From assembly GCF_001263205.1 (NCBI RefSeq), contig NZ_CP012333.1, positions 11,451,501 to 11,515,500 on the forward strand: DNA of 64,000 bases. Direction: 5' to 3'. Below, one piece after another: positions 8,695 to 18,799 of this stretch. A model generated the notes under the pieces. It worked only from the letters and a program-made list of their open reading frames with translations. It was not told where the DNA came from and ran no database searches. The position numbers and the translations under genes were made by a program. The DNA is from Labilithrix luteola. GTDB lineage: Bacteria; Myxococcota_A; Polyangia; Polyangiales; Polyangiaceae. Each line of letters starts with the position of its first letter. The first letter of the stretch is position 1.

Positions 8695-10140
8695 TCAGCC
8701 ACGCATGGTGCGCGCGCGGTTGCGGAGAAGTCGCAAGTATCTGTCGGTGACCCCGGAAGCCTTGACGCGCGCCTGCTCGTTCGGATGGTTTCCGTCGAGG
8801 TAGGCGATGTAGCGGCGCTCGAATTCGGCCACCACACGATCGCGCGTCGCCGAGAACATCCCCTTTTCGGCGATGATGGCGTCCAAGTAATCTTCCTTCG
8901 TCGCGGCCACGGGCTCCACGCGCGACATGAAGAGCTCGCCGCCTTCGCCCGACGCGAGGTCTCCGAAGGCGGCCAGACGCGCCATCGTGTTCGACAGCTC
9001 ACGCACGTTGCCCGGCCAATCGTACGAGATCAGGCGAGCGAGCACCTCCTCGGGGAACGGCTGCGGCTTCGCCTTGCTGTGCACGTCCCAGAGGTACCGC
9101 GCGAGAAGCTCGACATCGTCGCGACGATCGCGCAGCGGCGGCAGAGAGAGGCGACCGACTGCGAGGCGGAAGAAGAGATCGTCGCGGAAGCGACCAGCCG
9201 CCACTTCGACGTCCAGATCTCGACGCGTCGCGACGATCACGCGAACGTCGACGTTCAGCCAGCGAGTGCCTCCGATGCGGCGCACTTCGGACTTCTGAAT
9301 GGCGCGCAGCAGGCGGGATTGCAGGCCGAGATCGAGCTCCCCGATCTCGTCGATGAGCAACGTGCCGCCATCGGCCTCCTCGAAGATACCGCGACGCGTG
9401 CTATCGGCGCCCGTGAAGGCACCAAGCTCGTGGCCAAAGAGCGCGCTTTCGAGCAGCGAAGGCGGAACCGCGGTGCAGTCGAAGACGACGAACGGCTTGT
9501 TCGCGCGATGGCCGGCGCGGTGAATCGCCTCCGCCAGCGCCTCTTTGCCGGTGCCCGTCTCGCCCTCGATGACGACCGGAACATCGGACGCCGCGAGCTT
9601 TGCACAGAGCGGGTACAGACGACGAATCGGGAGGCTTCCGCCGCAGAAGCTTCCGAACGACGTCTGGGCCGGGGCGGACGTCTCGATCGGCGCAATCACC
9701 TGCGAGACGCCGATGGTCGTTCCACCGACGCGGATGACCTCGCCGCCCGCGAGCATCGCCTCGACGACGCGGAGTCCGTTCACCATCGTGCCGTTGGTCG
9801 AAGAGATGTCGTTGATGCGCAGCTGTCCGCTCCGCATCTCGAATCGCACGTGACGCCGCGACACTTCGCGATCCGTCAGGCGGAGCGCGCAGGTTTCACT
9901 CGTTCCGGCGAACACCGGGCAAGAGCCCTCGTCGACGACGACCACCTCGCCGACGTTCGGCCCCTCCTTCACCGTGAGACGAAACGCCAGCGCAGGGGCC
10001 TTCGTACTTCCACTGATGAACGTCGGCTCCTCGAGCCAACGGTCGCTTCCCTCGTTCGGGAGTCCCTCGCCGTCAGGGCGCAGTCCGGCTCCGCCGACCA
10101 CGCGCCCATCCCCCATCGCTTCGCTTCCAAGAAGTTCCAT
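8695..10140 (-). CDS. FHA-domain sigma-54-dependent transcriptional activator
   Basis: The 481-residue protein has an FHA domain (about 55-135, with SRRHVRF and SSTNGTMVNG), which reads phosphothreonine. The AAA+ domain has Walker A GETGTGKE, GAFTGA (sigma-54 contact loop), Walker B GGTLLIDE and WPGNVREL. The C-terminus carries a short HTH-like region (ARVKASGVTDRYLRLL) instead of an obvious Fis helix pair. In myxobacteria such FHA activators are usually controlled by Ser/Thr kinases; the split kinase at 1190-3633 is nearby but not adjacent. MGDGR nine codons in is an alternative start. Confidence 0.92.
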   Translation of the reverse strand: MELLGSEAMGDGRVVGGAGLRPDGEGLPNEGSDRWLEEPTFISGSTKAPALAFRLTVKEGPNVGEVVVVDEGSCPVFAGTSETCALRLTDREVSRRHVRFEMRSGQLRINDISSTNGTMVNGLRVVEAMLAGGEVIRVGGTTIGVSQVIAPIETSAPAQTSFGSFCGGSLPIRRLYPLCAKLAASDVPVVIEGETGTGKEALAEAIHRAGHRANKPFVVFDCTAVPPSLLESALFGHELGAFTGADSTRRGIFEEADGGTLLIDEIGELDLGLQSRLLRAIQKSEVRRIGGTRWLNVDVRVIVATRRDLDVEVAAGRFRDDLFFRLAVGRLSLPPLRDRRDDVELLARYLWDVHSKAKPQPFPEEVLARLISYDWPGNVRELSNTMARLAAFGDLASGEGGELFMSRVEPVAATKEDYLDAIIAEKGMFSATRDRVVAEFERRYIAYLDGNHPNEQARVKASGVTDRYLRLLRNRARTMRG

Positions 10141-10441
10141 CTCGATGGTCGCACCCTTGAGCAGGAACTGCGCCAGCGCGAAGATCGGCCGCCGATGATT
10201 TTACGGCGGTCGTCGTGATCCCCCGAATTGCCGGTGGATCACGTTGTTCCGCCCTCGAACGGGCGCTCGGCACGCCCTCGAACGACGGACGCTCAAGGCT
10301 ATTTTCATGTGGTGTCGAGTCCACAACCTGTATCCCACATGGAGACACTCGCGACCTCGAGCGCTCCAGCGCGACCGCAGAAGCGCCCGCGCGAGGAGCC
10401 CGAAAGCGACCTGTCGGTAGACCTCACTTTGCTCGCTGGCG
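10141..10441. other. Intergenic region between the FHA activator and the Nudix gene
   Basis: About 300 nt with no convincing gene. A plus-strand frame from ATG 10339 to 10482 would encode 47 Arg/Pro-rich residues and run into the 3' end of the Nudix gene; I do not support it. The 11-mer GCCCTCGAACG occurs twice, near 10250 and 10273. The segment presumably contains the promoter of the minus-strand activator gene. Confidence 0.4.
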
Positions 10442-10843
10442 TCAGTCGACGAGATCGTTCGCTGCGAGCCAGTCGACGATGATGCGCGTAACGAGCGACA
10501 TGCGAGACGCATCGGCGAGGCCGAGCCAGGCAACCTCTTCGATCTCGGCGGCGGGCGTGATCGTTCCCCGGAAGTCGGCGCGGTAGCACGTCATCTTGAC
10601 GAGAGTTCCTTGCGGCTTGCCGTCGGCCTGAGCCTGGAAATCGTGGACGTGGCGAAGGCTGCCCGCGACGAGATCGACGGAGAGCTCCTCGCGAATCTCG
10701 CGAAGGAGCGCGGCCTCGTCGCTTTCGCCGGCTTCGCGCTTGCCACCGGGGAGGTAGAACAGCTCTTTGCCGCGCGAGCGAGCCCCGAGCACCTTCCGGT
10801 TCTCGATGCAGAGCCAGGCGAGCTTGTCGATCGCGATCGCCAT
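10442..10843 (-). CDS. Nudix hydrolase
   Basis: The 133-residue protein carries a complete Nudix box: GGKREAGESDEAALL followed by REIREELSV, matching GX5EX7REUXEEXGU with metal-binding glutamates. It hydrolyses some nucleoside diphosphate derivative; the substrate is not readable. GGAGAG sits about 9 nt upstream of the ATG, within the end of the preceding small gene. The 5-nt gap to that gene makes co-transcription likely, as the last gene of the unit beginning with the giant activator. Confidence 0.88.
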   Translation of the reverse strand: MAIAIDKLAWLCIENRKVLGARSRGKELFYLPGGKREAGESDEAALLREIREELSVDLVAGSLRHVHDFQAQADGKPQGTLVKMTCYRADFRGTITPAAEIEEVAWLGLADASRMSLVTRIIVDWLAANDLVD

Positions 10844-10848
10844 GCTCG

Positions 10849-11022
10849 CTAGCTCTCCGCCCTGTTCACTTGCGCGCGCAGACGAGCCACTTCGACCACG
10901 AGCGAGGCAATGACCTCGCAGAGGACGATGGTGGTCGGGTCCGGTGGCTTCGGCTTGGTCTTCTTGAGGATCTTCTCGACTTTGGCGAGAAGCCCATCGA
11001 GGTCGAACTCGGCAATGGCCAT
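10849..11022 (-). CDS. Small conserved-looking protein, unknown function
   Basis: A 57-residue product (from MAIAEFDLDGLLAKVEKIL to LRAQVNRAES) with a helical, coiled-coil-like C-terminus. The ATG at 11022 is chosen because ACGAGG lies directly before it; the frame extends further upstream without any recognisable motif. It lies 47 nt after the lipoprotein gene and 5 nt before the Nudix gene on the same strand. I do not recognise the family. Confidence 0.55.
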   Translation of the reverse strand: MAIAEFDLDGLLAKVEKILKKTKPKPPDPTTIVLCEVIASLVVEVARLRAQVNRAES

Positions 11023-11069
11023 GCCTCGTTCTATATCGCGCGAGGGCACGGCCTCGAAAGACCGGAACG

Positions 11070-11339
11070 TCAGCGCGCGGGATCCATGGCCGGTCGCTCC
11101 TGCCACGGCTGCGGGCTCGGCCCGCACGACGTACACATGAACTCGCCAGGTGTCACGCCCGGGGCGGCAGCCTCATTTTCCCAGCTCGTCGCAGTTGCAG
11201 CCGGCTTGACCTTGAGCGGCGCTTCGGCCTCGGCAACCTGGTCGGGCGTCTCGGAATCCGATGCTTCTTCGGACACGGTACCCGCGGCGCATCCGGTCAG
11301 CGCAACGAGAGCGAGCAAACACCAAATTCGGAACTTCAT
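11070..11339 (-). CDS. Small lipoprotein, unknown function
   Basis: The 89-residue precursor has a lipoprotein signal ([17 protein letters not shown], lipobox LTGC) followed by an acidic Glu/Ala-rich linker and a C-terminal CTSC pair. Its ATG overlaps the stop of the giant activator gene by 4 nt (ATGA), which fixes the start and implies translational coupling. The mature protein would sit on the periplasmic face of a membrane. No known domain. Confidence 0.75.
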   Translation of the reverse strand: MKFRIWCLLALVALTGCAAGTVSEEASDSETPDQVAEAEAPLKVKPAATATSWENEAAAPGVTPGEFMCTSCGPSPQPWQERPAMDPAR

Positions 11340-14300
11340 TCGCTGTCCTCCGTCGAGGCCTTCAAACCGTATTGCTTGGCGAGTTGCGAGAGACGCGGGC
11401 GTTTCATCCCGAGAAGAGCGGCGGCGCGGGTGATGTGGCCGTGCGTTTCGTCGAGTGCCCGCACGATGCACTCGCGCTCGATTTCACGTTTGAGCACGGA
11501 GAGCGAAACCGCACCGCTACGAACTTGTGAATATGCACTGTCCACCGTGCTCGGCTCCGAGGCGGCCTCGGACTCCGCAGGTAGCGCCCCCGAGTCGTCC
11601 GCCGCGGTCGACAGAATACTCGGTGGGGGCGCCATTCCGTCGATCCCCTGCGCGAGCGCGCGCAGCTGCGGAACGTAATCGACGAGATCGGTGACGGTGA
11701 TGGCCGGGCCCTCGGAGAACAGCGCCGACGAGCGAATGACATTCTCGAGCTCGCGCACGTTGCCCGGCCACCGGTAACGCATGAGGAGCGTGAGCGCCTC
11801 GGGCGTGAACGTTCTCGGAGCCCCCGCGCGGTCGGCGCTCGCGCGCTCGAGCAAGTGTTGGGCGATGCTCGGCAGGTCACGAATGCGACCGCGCAGAGCA
11901 GGAACCTCCAGGGTGACCACCTGGATTCGATAGTAGAGATCCTCTCGGAACTCGCCGCGCTGGACCATCGCCCGGAGGTCACGGTGCGTCGCGCACACCA
12001 CACGGACGTCGACACGCACCGGCGTGGTCCCGCCGACGCGCTCGAAGACCTTCTCTTGCAAGACGCGCAGGAGCGCGACCTGGGTTCGAGGCGAGATGTC
12101 ACCGATTTCGTCGAGGAAGAGGGTGCCTCCGTTCGAGAGCTCGAAACGCCCTTGTTTACGCGCCGAGGCGCCGGTGAACGCACCCTTCTCGTGGCCGAAG
12201 AGCTCCGAGAGAAGGAGCGTGTCGACGAGCGCCGAGCAGTTGACGCTCACGAAGGGACCGCTGGCCCGCGAGCTCTGACGGTGAATCGCCTCGGCAACGA
12301 GCTCCTTGCCCGTGCCGCTCTCTCCCTGGATGAGCACCGTCGAGTTCGAGCGCGCCACCCGCCGCACGGCCACATGGAGGCGCCGCATCGCGGGGTCGTC
12401 CCCCACGAGCGCGCGCGCCGACGCGTCGACGGGCGAACGCGAAGTGGCGGCTCCCGACGGCCCGAGCTCCGCTTCGGCCCCGTCGTCCAACACGGCAGCC
12501 AGGCGCGCCAGCGCCAGGTTCTCCGGCTTCGCGAGAAAGGCCGTGCGAATGTCGGGCGGCAGACTGTCGGCGACGCGATCGCGAGCGCGCAGGGCACAAC
12601 GCGCGTGGACCTCCGATTCGGCGAAGTCCCCGGCCTCTCGTGCAACCTGGGCGAGCAACGCGTGGATTTCGACGAGGATGTCTTCCTCGTCGGCCACACG
12701 CGCCGCAGCGAGCGCGTCACGCGCCGATGCGAGTGCATCGGTGCCGGCAGCGCGATCGGCGAGAGCACGCAGGATGGCGACCTCCGCGCGCTGCCGATCG
12801 CTGGCGATGACCGCAGCAGCGTGGTCGACGAGCACGAGGGCGCGTGTGACGTCGCCTTCGGCGAGAGCCACGCGCGCACCGACCAGGCACGCGTCGGGAA
12901 CGAGATCACCTCGATCGCCGGACGCTTCGGCATTCGTGCGAGCAGCATCGGACTCGCGTCGGGCGCTCTCCAGGTCGCCGCGAGCGAGCGCGATGCGCGC
13001 CGCCACCGTCCCGAGCTTGGCGAGCGCGTGGGGCGACACGTAGCCGGTCACCAGACGACGCCCGAACGCGAGCGTGTGAGCCGCGTGGTCACCGAGACCG
13101 AGCCTCAGACGGAGCTCGGCGAAGTTCGCGACCGTGACGGCCATTGCGATGCGCCCGCAGAGGGCCGACGAGACGCGAACCTCCTCGTCCCAGAGCGCGA
13201 GCGCCCTACCGTAGTCGTGCCGGCGGTATGCCACGACGGCCAGGTTGCGCAGGGCGAACGAGCGCGCGCGAGGAACGCGCCAGGCTACGGCATCCTCGCG
13301 CACGCGTTCGAAGAGCGTCGCCGCGTCGTCGAGTCGGTCCATCGAGAGCGTCGCGATCGCTCGATTGAGCCGGGCGCGAAGCTCCGCATGCGGCTCACCG
13401 GCCTCGGAGGCGATCAGGCCATCTTCGACGAACATCCGCTCGGCCTCGACCCAGCGCCCCGCGGACAAGTGGAGCTTGCCGAGCACGTTCCGCCCCTCGA
13501 GTCGCGCGCCCGGCGTCCGCGCCAGCGCCACGGCTTCGCGCGCATGGGCCTCGGCCCGTTCGAGCTCGCCGGCGACGTAGCTTACCTCTCCGAACGCGGC
13601 GGCGACGCGCGATGCGAAGTCGTCCGCCTCCGCGCCGCGAAGTGTCTTGGCGGCGTTCGCAGCTCGCTCGAGCGACACGCGAGCGGCGACCAAATCGCCT
13701 TGTTGCAAGAGTGCCCGGCCGACGAGCAGAAGCGCCTCCGGATGCCCCGGCGACGACGTAAGCAACTCCTCGCACCAGCGCTGGGTGTCATGAGCGTCGC
13801 CCGTGTCGAGCGCTCGCTCCGCGGCGCGCAGCCGAAGGCGACAGCTCGCTTCGGTAGGCATCTTCGCTACCGCCTCGTGCCACCGCCCGCGAATGTCGGC
13901 CGAGGCGTGAACGTCGTCCACGAGCTCGAGCGCCCTGGCAACGAGCGCATCGGCCGCGTCGGCCTTTCCCTCCACCGTGAGAAGCAGCTCTGCGGCGCGC
14001 GCGAAGGCCCACGGACACGGCTCATTGAGCCCTCCGAGGAGCATGGCCGCCGTCTCGCGGAGTGCGGGCGTGGCCGCGTGTTCGAGCGCCGCTCCGTCGA
14101 CCGAGACGGCGAGGCCGACGAGCTCGCCGATCTTCGCGAGGTGACCGGCACGGACGAGCCATTCGACGCTCGCCACGGCTCCAATCGTGGCGAACGCATC
14201 GATCGGCATCGAGCGAGCGACGAGCGCCGCGATGGTCAAGGTCGTCCGATGAGGTTCTGCCCCGAAGGTGTCCGCTGCGGGCATCCCAGGCCATCGACCG

Positions 14301-14899
14301 TCGAGCAACGACGCCTCGAGCGCATCGAGTCCCGAGGCTTCGATGCGGAGATTCGTTTCGTAGGCGGCCGCGGAGAGCCATCGACTGCGCTGTTCACGGT
14401 CGAGCCCCGGCCCAACGTCGAAGCGCGTGGCCTCACGCCATGCCCGAGCTTCGCTCGTGACGAGCACGACGAGATTCGTTCCGACGAGGGCGAGCTCCCG
14501 CAAGACCTCGAAGTCCCAAGACCCCTCGGCCGGCTGAGGACCAAGCAGAACCGCGCGCTGACGGCGGGTCGCTTCCGCGATTGAGCCAGCAAGGACCATC
14601 GGTCGGCACGTGGCGACGCGAATGCCCAGTGCCTCGGCGAGCTCGCGGCACATCGGCGTGCCCGCACGCGCAGCCGTGACGAGAGGAAGCCATCCTGCGG
14701 CTCTCGCGCGGCGAGCGGCGTGGGCCAGCAACGCTCCGTGCACGCTCGACGGGGCGACCGCAACGACGATCCCTGGACTGCCATCGCCAAGTCGGTCGTC
14801 GAACGCGAGAAAGCCGTTCTCGTCAGCCGTCGAGAGAAGCCCAGACGGCATTGGACTCGAAACGGGCGAGAACATCGGTGAAGTGGCCGAAGGGGCCAT
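11336..14899 (-). CDS. Giant TPR-containing sigma-54-dependent activator
   Basis: About 1187 residues from the ATG at 14899. Residues 1-650 or so are alpha-helical TPR-like sensor repeats (many ALA/LAR pairs, e.g. [20 protein letters not shown]). The AAA+ domain has Walker A GESGTGKE near 859-866, GAFTGA near 906-911, FLDEIGDIS and [11 protein letters not shown]. The C-terminus is a Fis-type HTH ([20 protein letters not shown]), so it should open sigma-54 promoters. The N-terminal 200 residues ([21 protein letters not shown]) look like a degenerate nucleotide-binding domain. The start is uncertain: ATG 14875 is equally possible, and the frame stays open to 15463 without motifs. Confidence 0.88.
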   Translation of the reverse strand: MAPSATSPMFSPVSSPMPSGLLSTADENGFLAFDDRLGDGSPGIVVAVAPSSVHGALLAHAARRARAAGWLPLVTAARAGTPMCRELAEALGIRVATCRPMVLAGSIAEATRRQRAVLLGPQPAEGSWDFEVLRELALVGTNLVVLVTSEARAWREATRFDVGPGLDREQRSRWLSAAAYETNLRIEASGLDALEASLLDGRWPGMPAADTFGAEPHRTTLTIAALVARSMPIDAFATIGAVASVEWLVRAGHLAKIGELVGLAVSVDGAALEHAATPALRETAAMLLGGLNEPCPWAFARAAELLLTVEGKADAADALVARALELVDDVHASADIRGRWHEAVAKMPTEASCRLRLRAAERALDTGDAHDTQRWCEELLTSSPGHPEALLLVGRALLQQGDLVAARVSLERAANAAKTLRGAEADDFASRVAAAFGEVSYVAGELERAEAHAREAVALARTPGARLEGRNVLGKLHLSAGRWVEAERMFVEDGLIASEAGEPHAELRARLNRAIATLSMDRLDDAATLFERVREDAVAWRVPRARSFALRNLAVVAYRRHDYGRALALWDEEVRVSSALCGRIAMAVTVANFAELRLRLGLGDHAAHTLAFGRRLVTGYVSPHALAKLGTVAARIALARGDLESARRESDAARTNAEASGDRGDLVPDACLVGARVALAEGDVTRALVLVDHAAAVIASDRQRAEVAILRALADRAAGTDALASARDALAAARVADEEDILVEIHALLAQVAREAGDFAESEVHARCALRARDRVADSLPPDIRTAFLAKPENLALARLAAVLDDGAEAELGPSGAATSRSPVDASARALVGDDPAMRRLHVAVRRVARSNSTVLIQGESGTGKELVAEAIHRQSSRASGPFVSVNCSALVDTLLLSELFGHEKGAFTGASARKQGRFELSNGGTLFLDEIGDISPRTQVALLRVLQEKVFERVGGTTPVRVDVRVVCATHRDLRAMVQRGEFREDLYYRIQVVTLEVPALRGRIRDLPSIAQHLLERASADRAGAPRTFTPEALTLLMRYRWPGNVRELENVIRSSALFSEGPAITVTDLVDYVPQLRALAQGIDGMAPPPSILSTAADDSGALPAESEAASEPSTVDSAYSQVRSGAVSLSVLKREIERECIVRALDETHGHITRAAALLGMKRPRLSQLAKQYGLKASTEDSE

Positions 14900-15480
14900 G
14901 GCGGTGCGGATCAAAGGCGCAAACCTCCATTCCGGCCGGCATCCTAGAAGGGCAGCGGGCCGGCAGCGAGAAGCGTCGCATCGCCGTTCGGAAAAGCGAC
15001 GCGCGCCGTCCACACCTGGAGCAAGAGCCGCGCCATCGCCTTTTCCCGCAAGCGCGGGCGTCATGGTCCTCGACGTGCAGGAATGCACGGCGGTGAGGCC
15101 TGATTTCGTGCGCCACGCGAACGAGATTCGGGCTCGCGACACGCTAGGCGCCAGGCGTGGAGCCATCTCTCCGACCTTGGCCACCTCGCGGCCGGCTTCG
15201 TCCCTTCCTAGTCGGGGAAGCCCACTGTTCCGATCGAGATAGTTGTCCGAAGCGACCAGTTCGCCCACGTGGAAACGGAGTGCGGAGGCGGCGAACGGCG
15301 AGCCGTCGCGAAGAGCACGAAAAGCGCGTCGAGAATCGCGACGACGCGGCACGCGGTGTACGGAGCTGACGCTCCAACGTCCCAGGTCTGCCGCAAGCGA
15401 TCCGTCGAACGCTCTCGCGCGCACTGCCTCATTGGCCGACCGACCCCGCTGCTTAACCGTCATCGGCTGAGGGGGGCGCC
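14900..15480. other. Intergenic region upstream of the giant activator and the glycan operon
   Basis: About 580 nt between divergent genes. Several frames are open on both strands, including the upstream extension of the activator frame and a minus-strand frame at 14823-15116, but none shows a domain or steady coding bias. It should contain promoters for both directions. GAGGGGG at 15470-15476 serves as the Shine-Dalgarno of the epimerase gene. Confidence 0.4.
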
Positions 15481-16743
15481 GTGTCGAAATCGAAGCTCAA
15501 GATCCTGGTCGTCTTCGGCACGCGCCCGGAGGCCATCAAGATGGCTCCGCTAGTGACGGCGCTCCGACGGCGTCCGGACGTCATCGATGCCGAGGTCTGC
15601 GTGACTGCGCAACACCGCTCGATGCTCGACCAGGTACTCGAGACGTTCCAGCTCGCTCCCGAATACGACCTCGACGTGATGCGCGAGGCGCAGCCCCTCG
15701 CCGACATGACGTCGCGCATCCTGCTCGGTCTGCGCGACGTCATCCGCGCGTCCGCTCCGGACTGGGTTCTCGTGCAGGGCGACACCACCACCGCCTTCGC
15801 CGCGGCGCTCGCCGCCTTCTACGAAAAGAAGCTCGTCGGTCACGTCGAAGCAGGCCTCCGCACACGCCGCAAGCACTCGCCGTGGCCGGAGGAGACGAAT
15901 CGTCAGCTCGTCGGAACGCTCGCGGACATGCACTTCGCGCCGACGGCGCGAGCGAAGCACAACCTCATGTTGGAGCACGTCGACCCGAGGGCGATCGTGG
16001 TCTCCGGAAACACCGTCGTGGATGCTCTGCTCTCCGTCGCCGAGCGGTGCCGCACGGTCGATCGCCACACGCTCGCCGCCCGCTTCCCGTTCATCGATCC
16101 TTCGAAGAAGCTGATTCTCGTCACCGGCCACCGCCGCGAGAGCTTCGGCGACGCGTTTCGCGAGATGTGCCACGCCCTGGTGGACGTCGTCGCGCAGCGC
16201 CCCGACGTGCAGCTCGTCTACCCGGTGCACCTCAATCCCAACGTGCAGGAGCCGGTGCACGCGATCCTCGGTACCGCTCCGCCCGACGTCCGCGCGCGCA
16301 TCCACCTCATCGCGCCAGTCGAATACGCGCCGTTCGTCTATCTGATGGACCAGGCAACCTTCATCGTCACGGACTCCGGCGGAGTTCAAGAAGAGGCGCC
16401 GTCGCTCGGGAAACCGGTGCTGGTGACACGCAACGATACGGAGCGGCCCGAGGCGCTCGATGCCGGCACGGCGCGCATCGTGGGAACGTCACGCGTCCGC
16501 ATCGTCCGCGAAGTCCTTCGCTTGCTCGACGATCCTCGCGTGTTCGAACGAATGAGCCGCGCCCACAATCCGTACGGCGACGGCCACGCGTCCGAGCGCA
16601 TCGTCGAAGCACTGCTCGCTCGCGCGGCCGAATCGGCCGACGTCGTCAAACCGACGGAAGGCGTCAAACCGGGGGGAACGCATGAATCCAGGTCTACCGA
16701 ACGAACTCGAGTCGGCGTCAGCGAGCTCGAGCTCCAGGACTGA
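15481..16743 (+). CDS. wecB: UDP-N-acetylglucosamine 2-epimerase (non-hydrolysing)
   Basis: Converts UDP-GlcNAc to UDP-ManNAc for surface polysaccharide synthesis. The 420-residue protein shows the family opening [14 protein letters not shown], the [17 protein letters not shown] segment, HVEAGLRT, and the C-terminal UDP-binding stretch [19 protein letters not shown] with ERPEAL. The GTG start follows a strong GAGGGGG ribosome site. The last 30 or so residues are an unusual hydrophilic tail that overlaps the next gene by 62 nt. First gene of a three-gene operon with a WecG/TagA-type transferase. Confidence 0.93.
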   Translation: MSKSKLKILVVFGTRPEAIKMAPLVTALRRRPDVIDAEVCVTAQHRSMLDQVLETFQLAPEYDLDVMREAQPLADMTSRILLGLRDVIRASAPDWVLVQGDTTTAFAAALAAFYEKKLVGHVEAGLRTRRKHSPWPEETNRQLVGTLADMHFAPTARAKHNLMLEHVDPRAIVVSGNTVVDALLSVAERCRTVDRHTLAARFPFIDPSKKLILVTGHRRESFGDAFREMCHALVDVVAQRPDVQLVYPVHLNPNVQEPVHAILGTAPPDVRARIHLIAPVEYAPFVYLMDQATFIVTDSGGVQEEAPSLGKPVLVTRNDTERPEALDAGTARIVGTSRVRIVREVLRLLDDPRVFERMSRAHNPYGDGHASERIVEALLARAAESADVVKPTEGVKPGGTHESRSTERTRVGVSELELQD

Positions 16744-17857
16744 CCCCGCCGCGCAGACCGTTCGCTTCTACGAGGAGCTCGCTCCCCACTGTCGCGAGGG
16801 TCTGCGGCGCGCACACGACCCCGAGACCGCCCTCTTCGATCGGCAACTGCGCCATGGACGCTGGGCAAGCGTGACCGGCACCGAGAACCTGACGAGCACC
16901 GCGATCGGTCTCATCGGCATTCATCGCGCCGGCATCGAGGCTCGGGACCTCGGCATCGACGTTGCCAAAACGCGCAAAGCACTCCTCGGCCTCACGCGCA
17001 GCAGGCGCTACTGGGGCGGCTTCGGGCTCGTCCTCTGGGCAAACGCCGTGTGGGATTGGATGCCCGTCGGCTCGCTCCAGGAGCGGTGTGAGATGGCGCT
17101 TTGCGAGCTACCGGACCGCCTATCGGCGATGACCACCATGCAAGTCGCGTGGCTGGCGAGCGGCCTGCTCCACGAATGGAAGAAACGCGGCAACGCCCGC
17201 ACGCAGGATTGGTCTCACCTCACGCTTCGCGAGCTCGCGAGTCGCTTGATGCCCGAGAGCCGGCTGATGCGCCACGCGAGCGACCGCGCTCCGCTCACCG
17301 CACGGCTCCGCCAGAACGTCGCGAACTTCGCTGACCAGGTCTATGCAATTCAGACCCTTGCGTTTGCCGAAATCGCGTTCGGCGGGGGCACGTGGCTCAA
17401 GCGCGCGGTCCAGCTGGCGGACCGCAACGTCGCCTTGCAAGGTCCTCTCGGCCAGTGGTGGTGGCACTTCGACGCGCGACGCGGCCGGGTCCTGCAGCGC
17501 TATCCCGTTTACGCGGTCCACCAACACGCCATGGCGCCGATGGCGCTCCTTGCCGTCACCAGTGCCGGCGGCCCCTCGTACGAAAACTGGATTCGACGAA
17601 GTCAGGATTGGATTCATGACAACGAATCGAGCACCAGTCTCGTCGATCGCGGCGCGCACACCGTCTGGCGTGACGTCGAGCCACGGGAAAATGCCCTCGC
17701 CCGACGGCGGCGCCACGCCCGCTCGCTCCTAGGCATCGAGGACGTGAGCTCCCCTCGCCTCGCCGTGAATCGCGAGACGCGTCCGTACGAATGGGCCTGG
17801 TGTCTGTACGCCGGAGCCACCGCCTCCGGACCGGCTCGAAAGGGGCACCTGAGGTGA
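16682..17857 (+). CDS. Unknown helical protein of the glycan operon
   Basis: The 391-residue protein has no signal peptide and is rich in Trp and His (e.g. WGGFGLVLWANAVWDW, GQWWWHFDARRG). The helical pattern with aromatic loops resembles an (alpha/alpha)6-toroid as in N-acyl-glucosamine 2-epimerases, lyases and six-hairpin glycosidases, but I cannot name a family. The ATG at 16682 is preceded by GGGGGGAAC, a strong ribosome site. It starts inside wecB and its TGA overlaps the GTG of the glycosyltransferase, so it is tightly coupled to both and probably acts on a sugar or polysaccharide. Confidence 0.8.
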   Translation: MNPGLPNELESASASSSSRTDPAAQTVRFYEELAPHCREGLRRAHDPETALFDRQLRHGRWASVTGTENLTSTAIGLIGIHRAGIEARDLGIDVAKTRKALLGLTRSRRYWGGFGLVLWANAVWDWMPVGSLQERCEMALCELPDRLSAMTTMQVAWLASGLLHEWKKRGNARTQDWSHLTLRELASRLMPESRLMRHASDRAPLTARLRQNVANFADQVYAIQTLAFAEIAFGGGTWLKRAVQLADRNVALQGPLGQWWWHFDARRGRVLQRYPVYAVHQHAMAPMALLAVTSAGGPSYENWIRRSQDWIHDNESSTSLVDRGAHTVWRDVEPRENALARRRRHARSLLGIEDVSSPRLAVNRETRPYEWAWCLYAGATASGPARKGHLR

Positions 17858-18669
17858 CGCTCCAATACCAGGCAGCGCCGACTACCGCACGGACACGCCG
17901 CGTCGTTCGAATGATGAATTGCCGTTTCGACGCACTCACCGAGGCAGAGACCACGACGTGCATCTTCGATTGGGCCGCTGGAACACGGAGGAGTCACGTC
18001 ATCGTCACCGTGAACGTTGCCATTCTCATGATGATGGCGCGCGACACGCAGCTCGCCGCAGCGTGTGCCCGCGCCGACCTCGTCGTGGCCGACGGCATTC
18101 CGCTGGTGTGGCTCAGTCGAATCTTGGGAACACCCCTGCCCGAGCGCGTCACCGGCGTGGATCTCATGGCTCGTCTGCTGGACGAAGGCAATTGCCGAGG
18201 GCTGCGCATCTTCCTGCTCGGTGCCACCGAAGAATGTCTGATGCGCCTCGTGCGGCGCGTTCGTGAGCGCTACCCCGGCGTCACGATCACTGGCCATCGC
18301 CACGGCTACTTCGGTCCGAGCGAGCATGCCGACATCGTTCGCCAGATTCGCGAGAGCAAGTCGGACGTGCTGCTCGTCGGGATGCCTGCGCCTTTCAAAG
18401 AGGTGTGGTGCGACCGCTGGCGCGACGAGCTCTCTACACCGACGATTCTCGGCGTCGGCGGCGCATTCGACGTTCTCGCGGGGGTCGTACCCCGCGCGCC
18501 CAAGTGGATGCAGACGCCAGGCCTGGAGTGGACGTGGCGGCTGATGCTGGAGCCGCGCAAACTCTGGAAACGCTACCTCGTGACGAATACGCAGTTCGTC
18601 TGCCTCGCCGCTCTGCTCGTCGTGCGCCGAGTCTTCACGAAGACATCCCGCGTACCAGGTGCCAGGTAG
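17854..18669 (+). CDS. WecG/TagA/CpsF family glycosyltransferase
   Basis: GT26-type transferase that adds ManNAc or ManNAcA-type sugars to a lipid-linked acceptor. The 271-residue protein shows the family signature: TVNVAILMMM, CARADLVVADGIPLVWLSR, PERVTGVDLM, FLLGATEE and VGMPAPFKEVW. The GTG at 17854 overlaps the previous stop (GTGA), which decides the start. UDP-ManNAc made by the upstream epimerase is the obvious donor, directly or after oxidation. Its 3' end overlaps the convergent small membrane-protein gene by 35 nt. Confidence 0.9.
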   Translation: MTLQYQAAPTTARTRRVVRMMNCRFDALTEAETTTCIFDWAAGTRRSHVIVTVNVAILMMMARDTQLAAACARADLVVADGIPLVWLSRILGTPLPERVTGVDLMARLLDEGNCRGLRIFLLGATEECLMRLVRRVRERYPGVTITGHRHGYFGPSEHADIVRQIRESKSDVLLVGMPAPFKEVWCDRWRDELSTPTILGVGGAFDVLAGVVPRAPKWMQTPGLEWTWRLMLEPRKLWKRYLVTNTQFVCLAALLVVRRVFTKTSRVPGAR

Positions 18670-18799
18670 CTACCGCTGCAGGCACCCCCAGACCAATCCA
18701 CGACACGACGTCCGCGGCGCCGTCGGCCAAGAGCCCGGTCACGAGTCCCACCAGGCTGAGAACCGTGAGGACGATGGGCATGCCCCACACGCGACTCAT
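18635..18799 (-). CDS. Small inner-membrane protein of the iron-uptake operon
   Basis: A 54-residue protein with two hydrophobic segments (MPIVLTVLSLVGLVTGLL and VVSWIGLGVPAAVATWHLV). The ATG at 18799 has a good AAGGAGG site and overlaps the stop of the PepSY gene by 4 nt, so it is almost certainly expressed with it. Short two-helix proteins often follow PepSY-TM genes; the function is unknown. Confidence 0.75.
   Translation of the reverse strand: MSRVWGMPIVLTVLSLVGLVTGLLADGAADVVSWIGLGVPAAVATWHLVRGMSS

Noticed and set aside
10339..10482. Possible 47-residue plus-strand gene beside the Nudix gene
   Set aside because: Arg/Pro-rich, no ribosome site, overlaps the 3' end of the Nudix gene antisense.
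11855..14584. Open frame of 909 codons on the plus strand opposite the giant activator
   Set aside because: No domain, Arg-rich, antisense to a well-supported AAA+ protein.
14823..15116. Alternative minus-strand frame upstream of the giant activator
   Set aside because: About 97 codons with moderate bias but no motif; it overlaps the chosen activator start. Could matter only if the activator N-terminus is frameshifted, which I cannot show.
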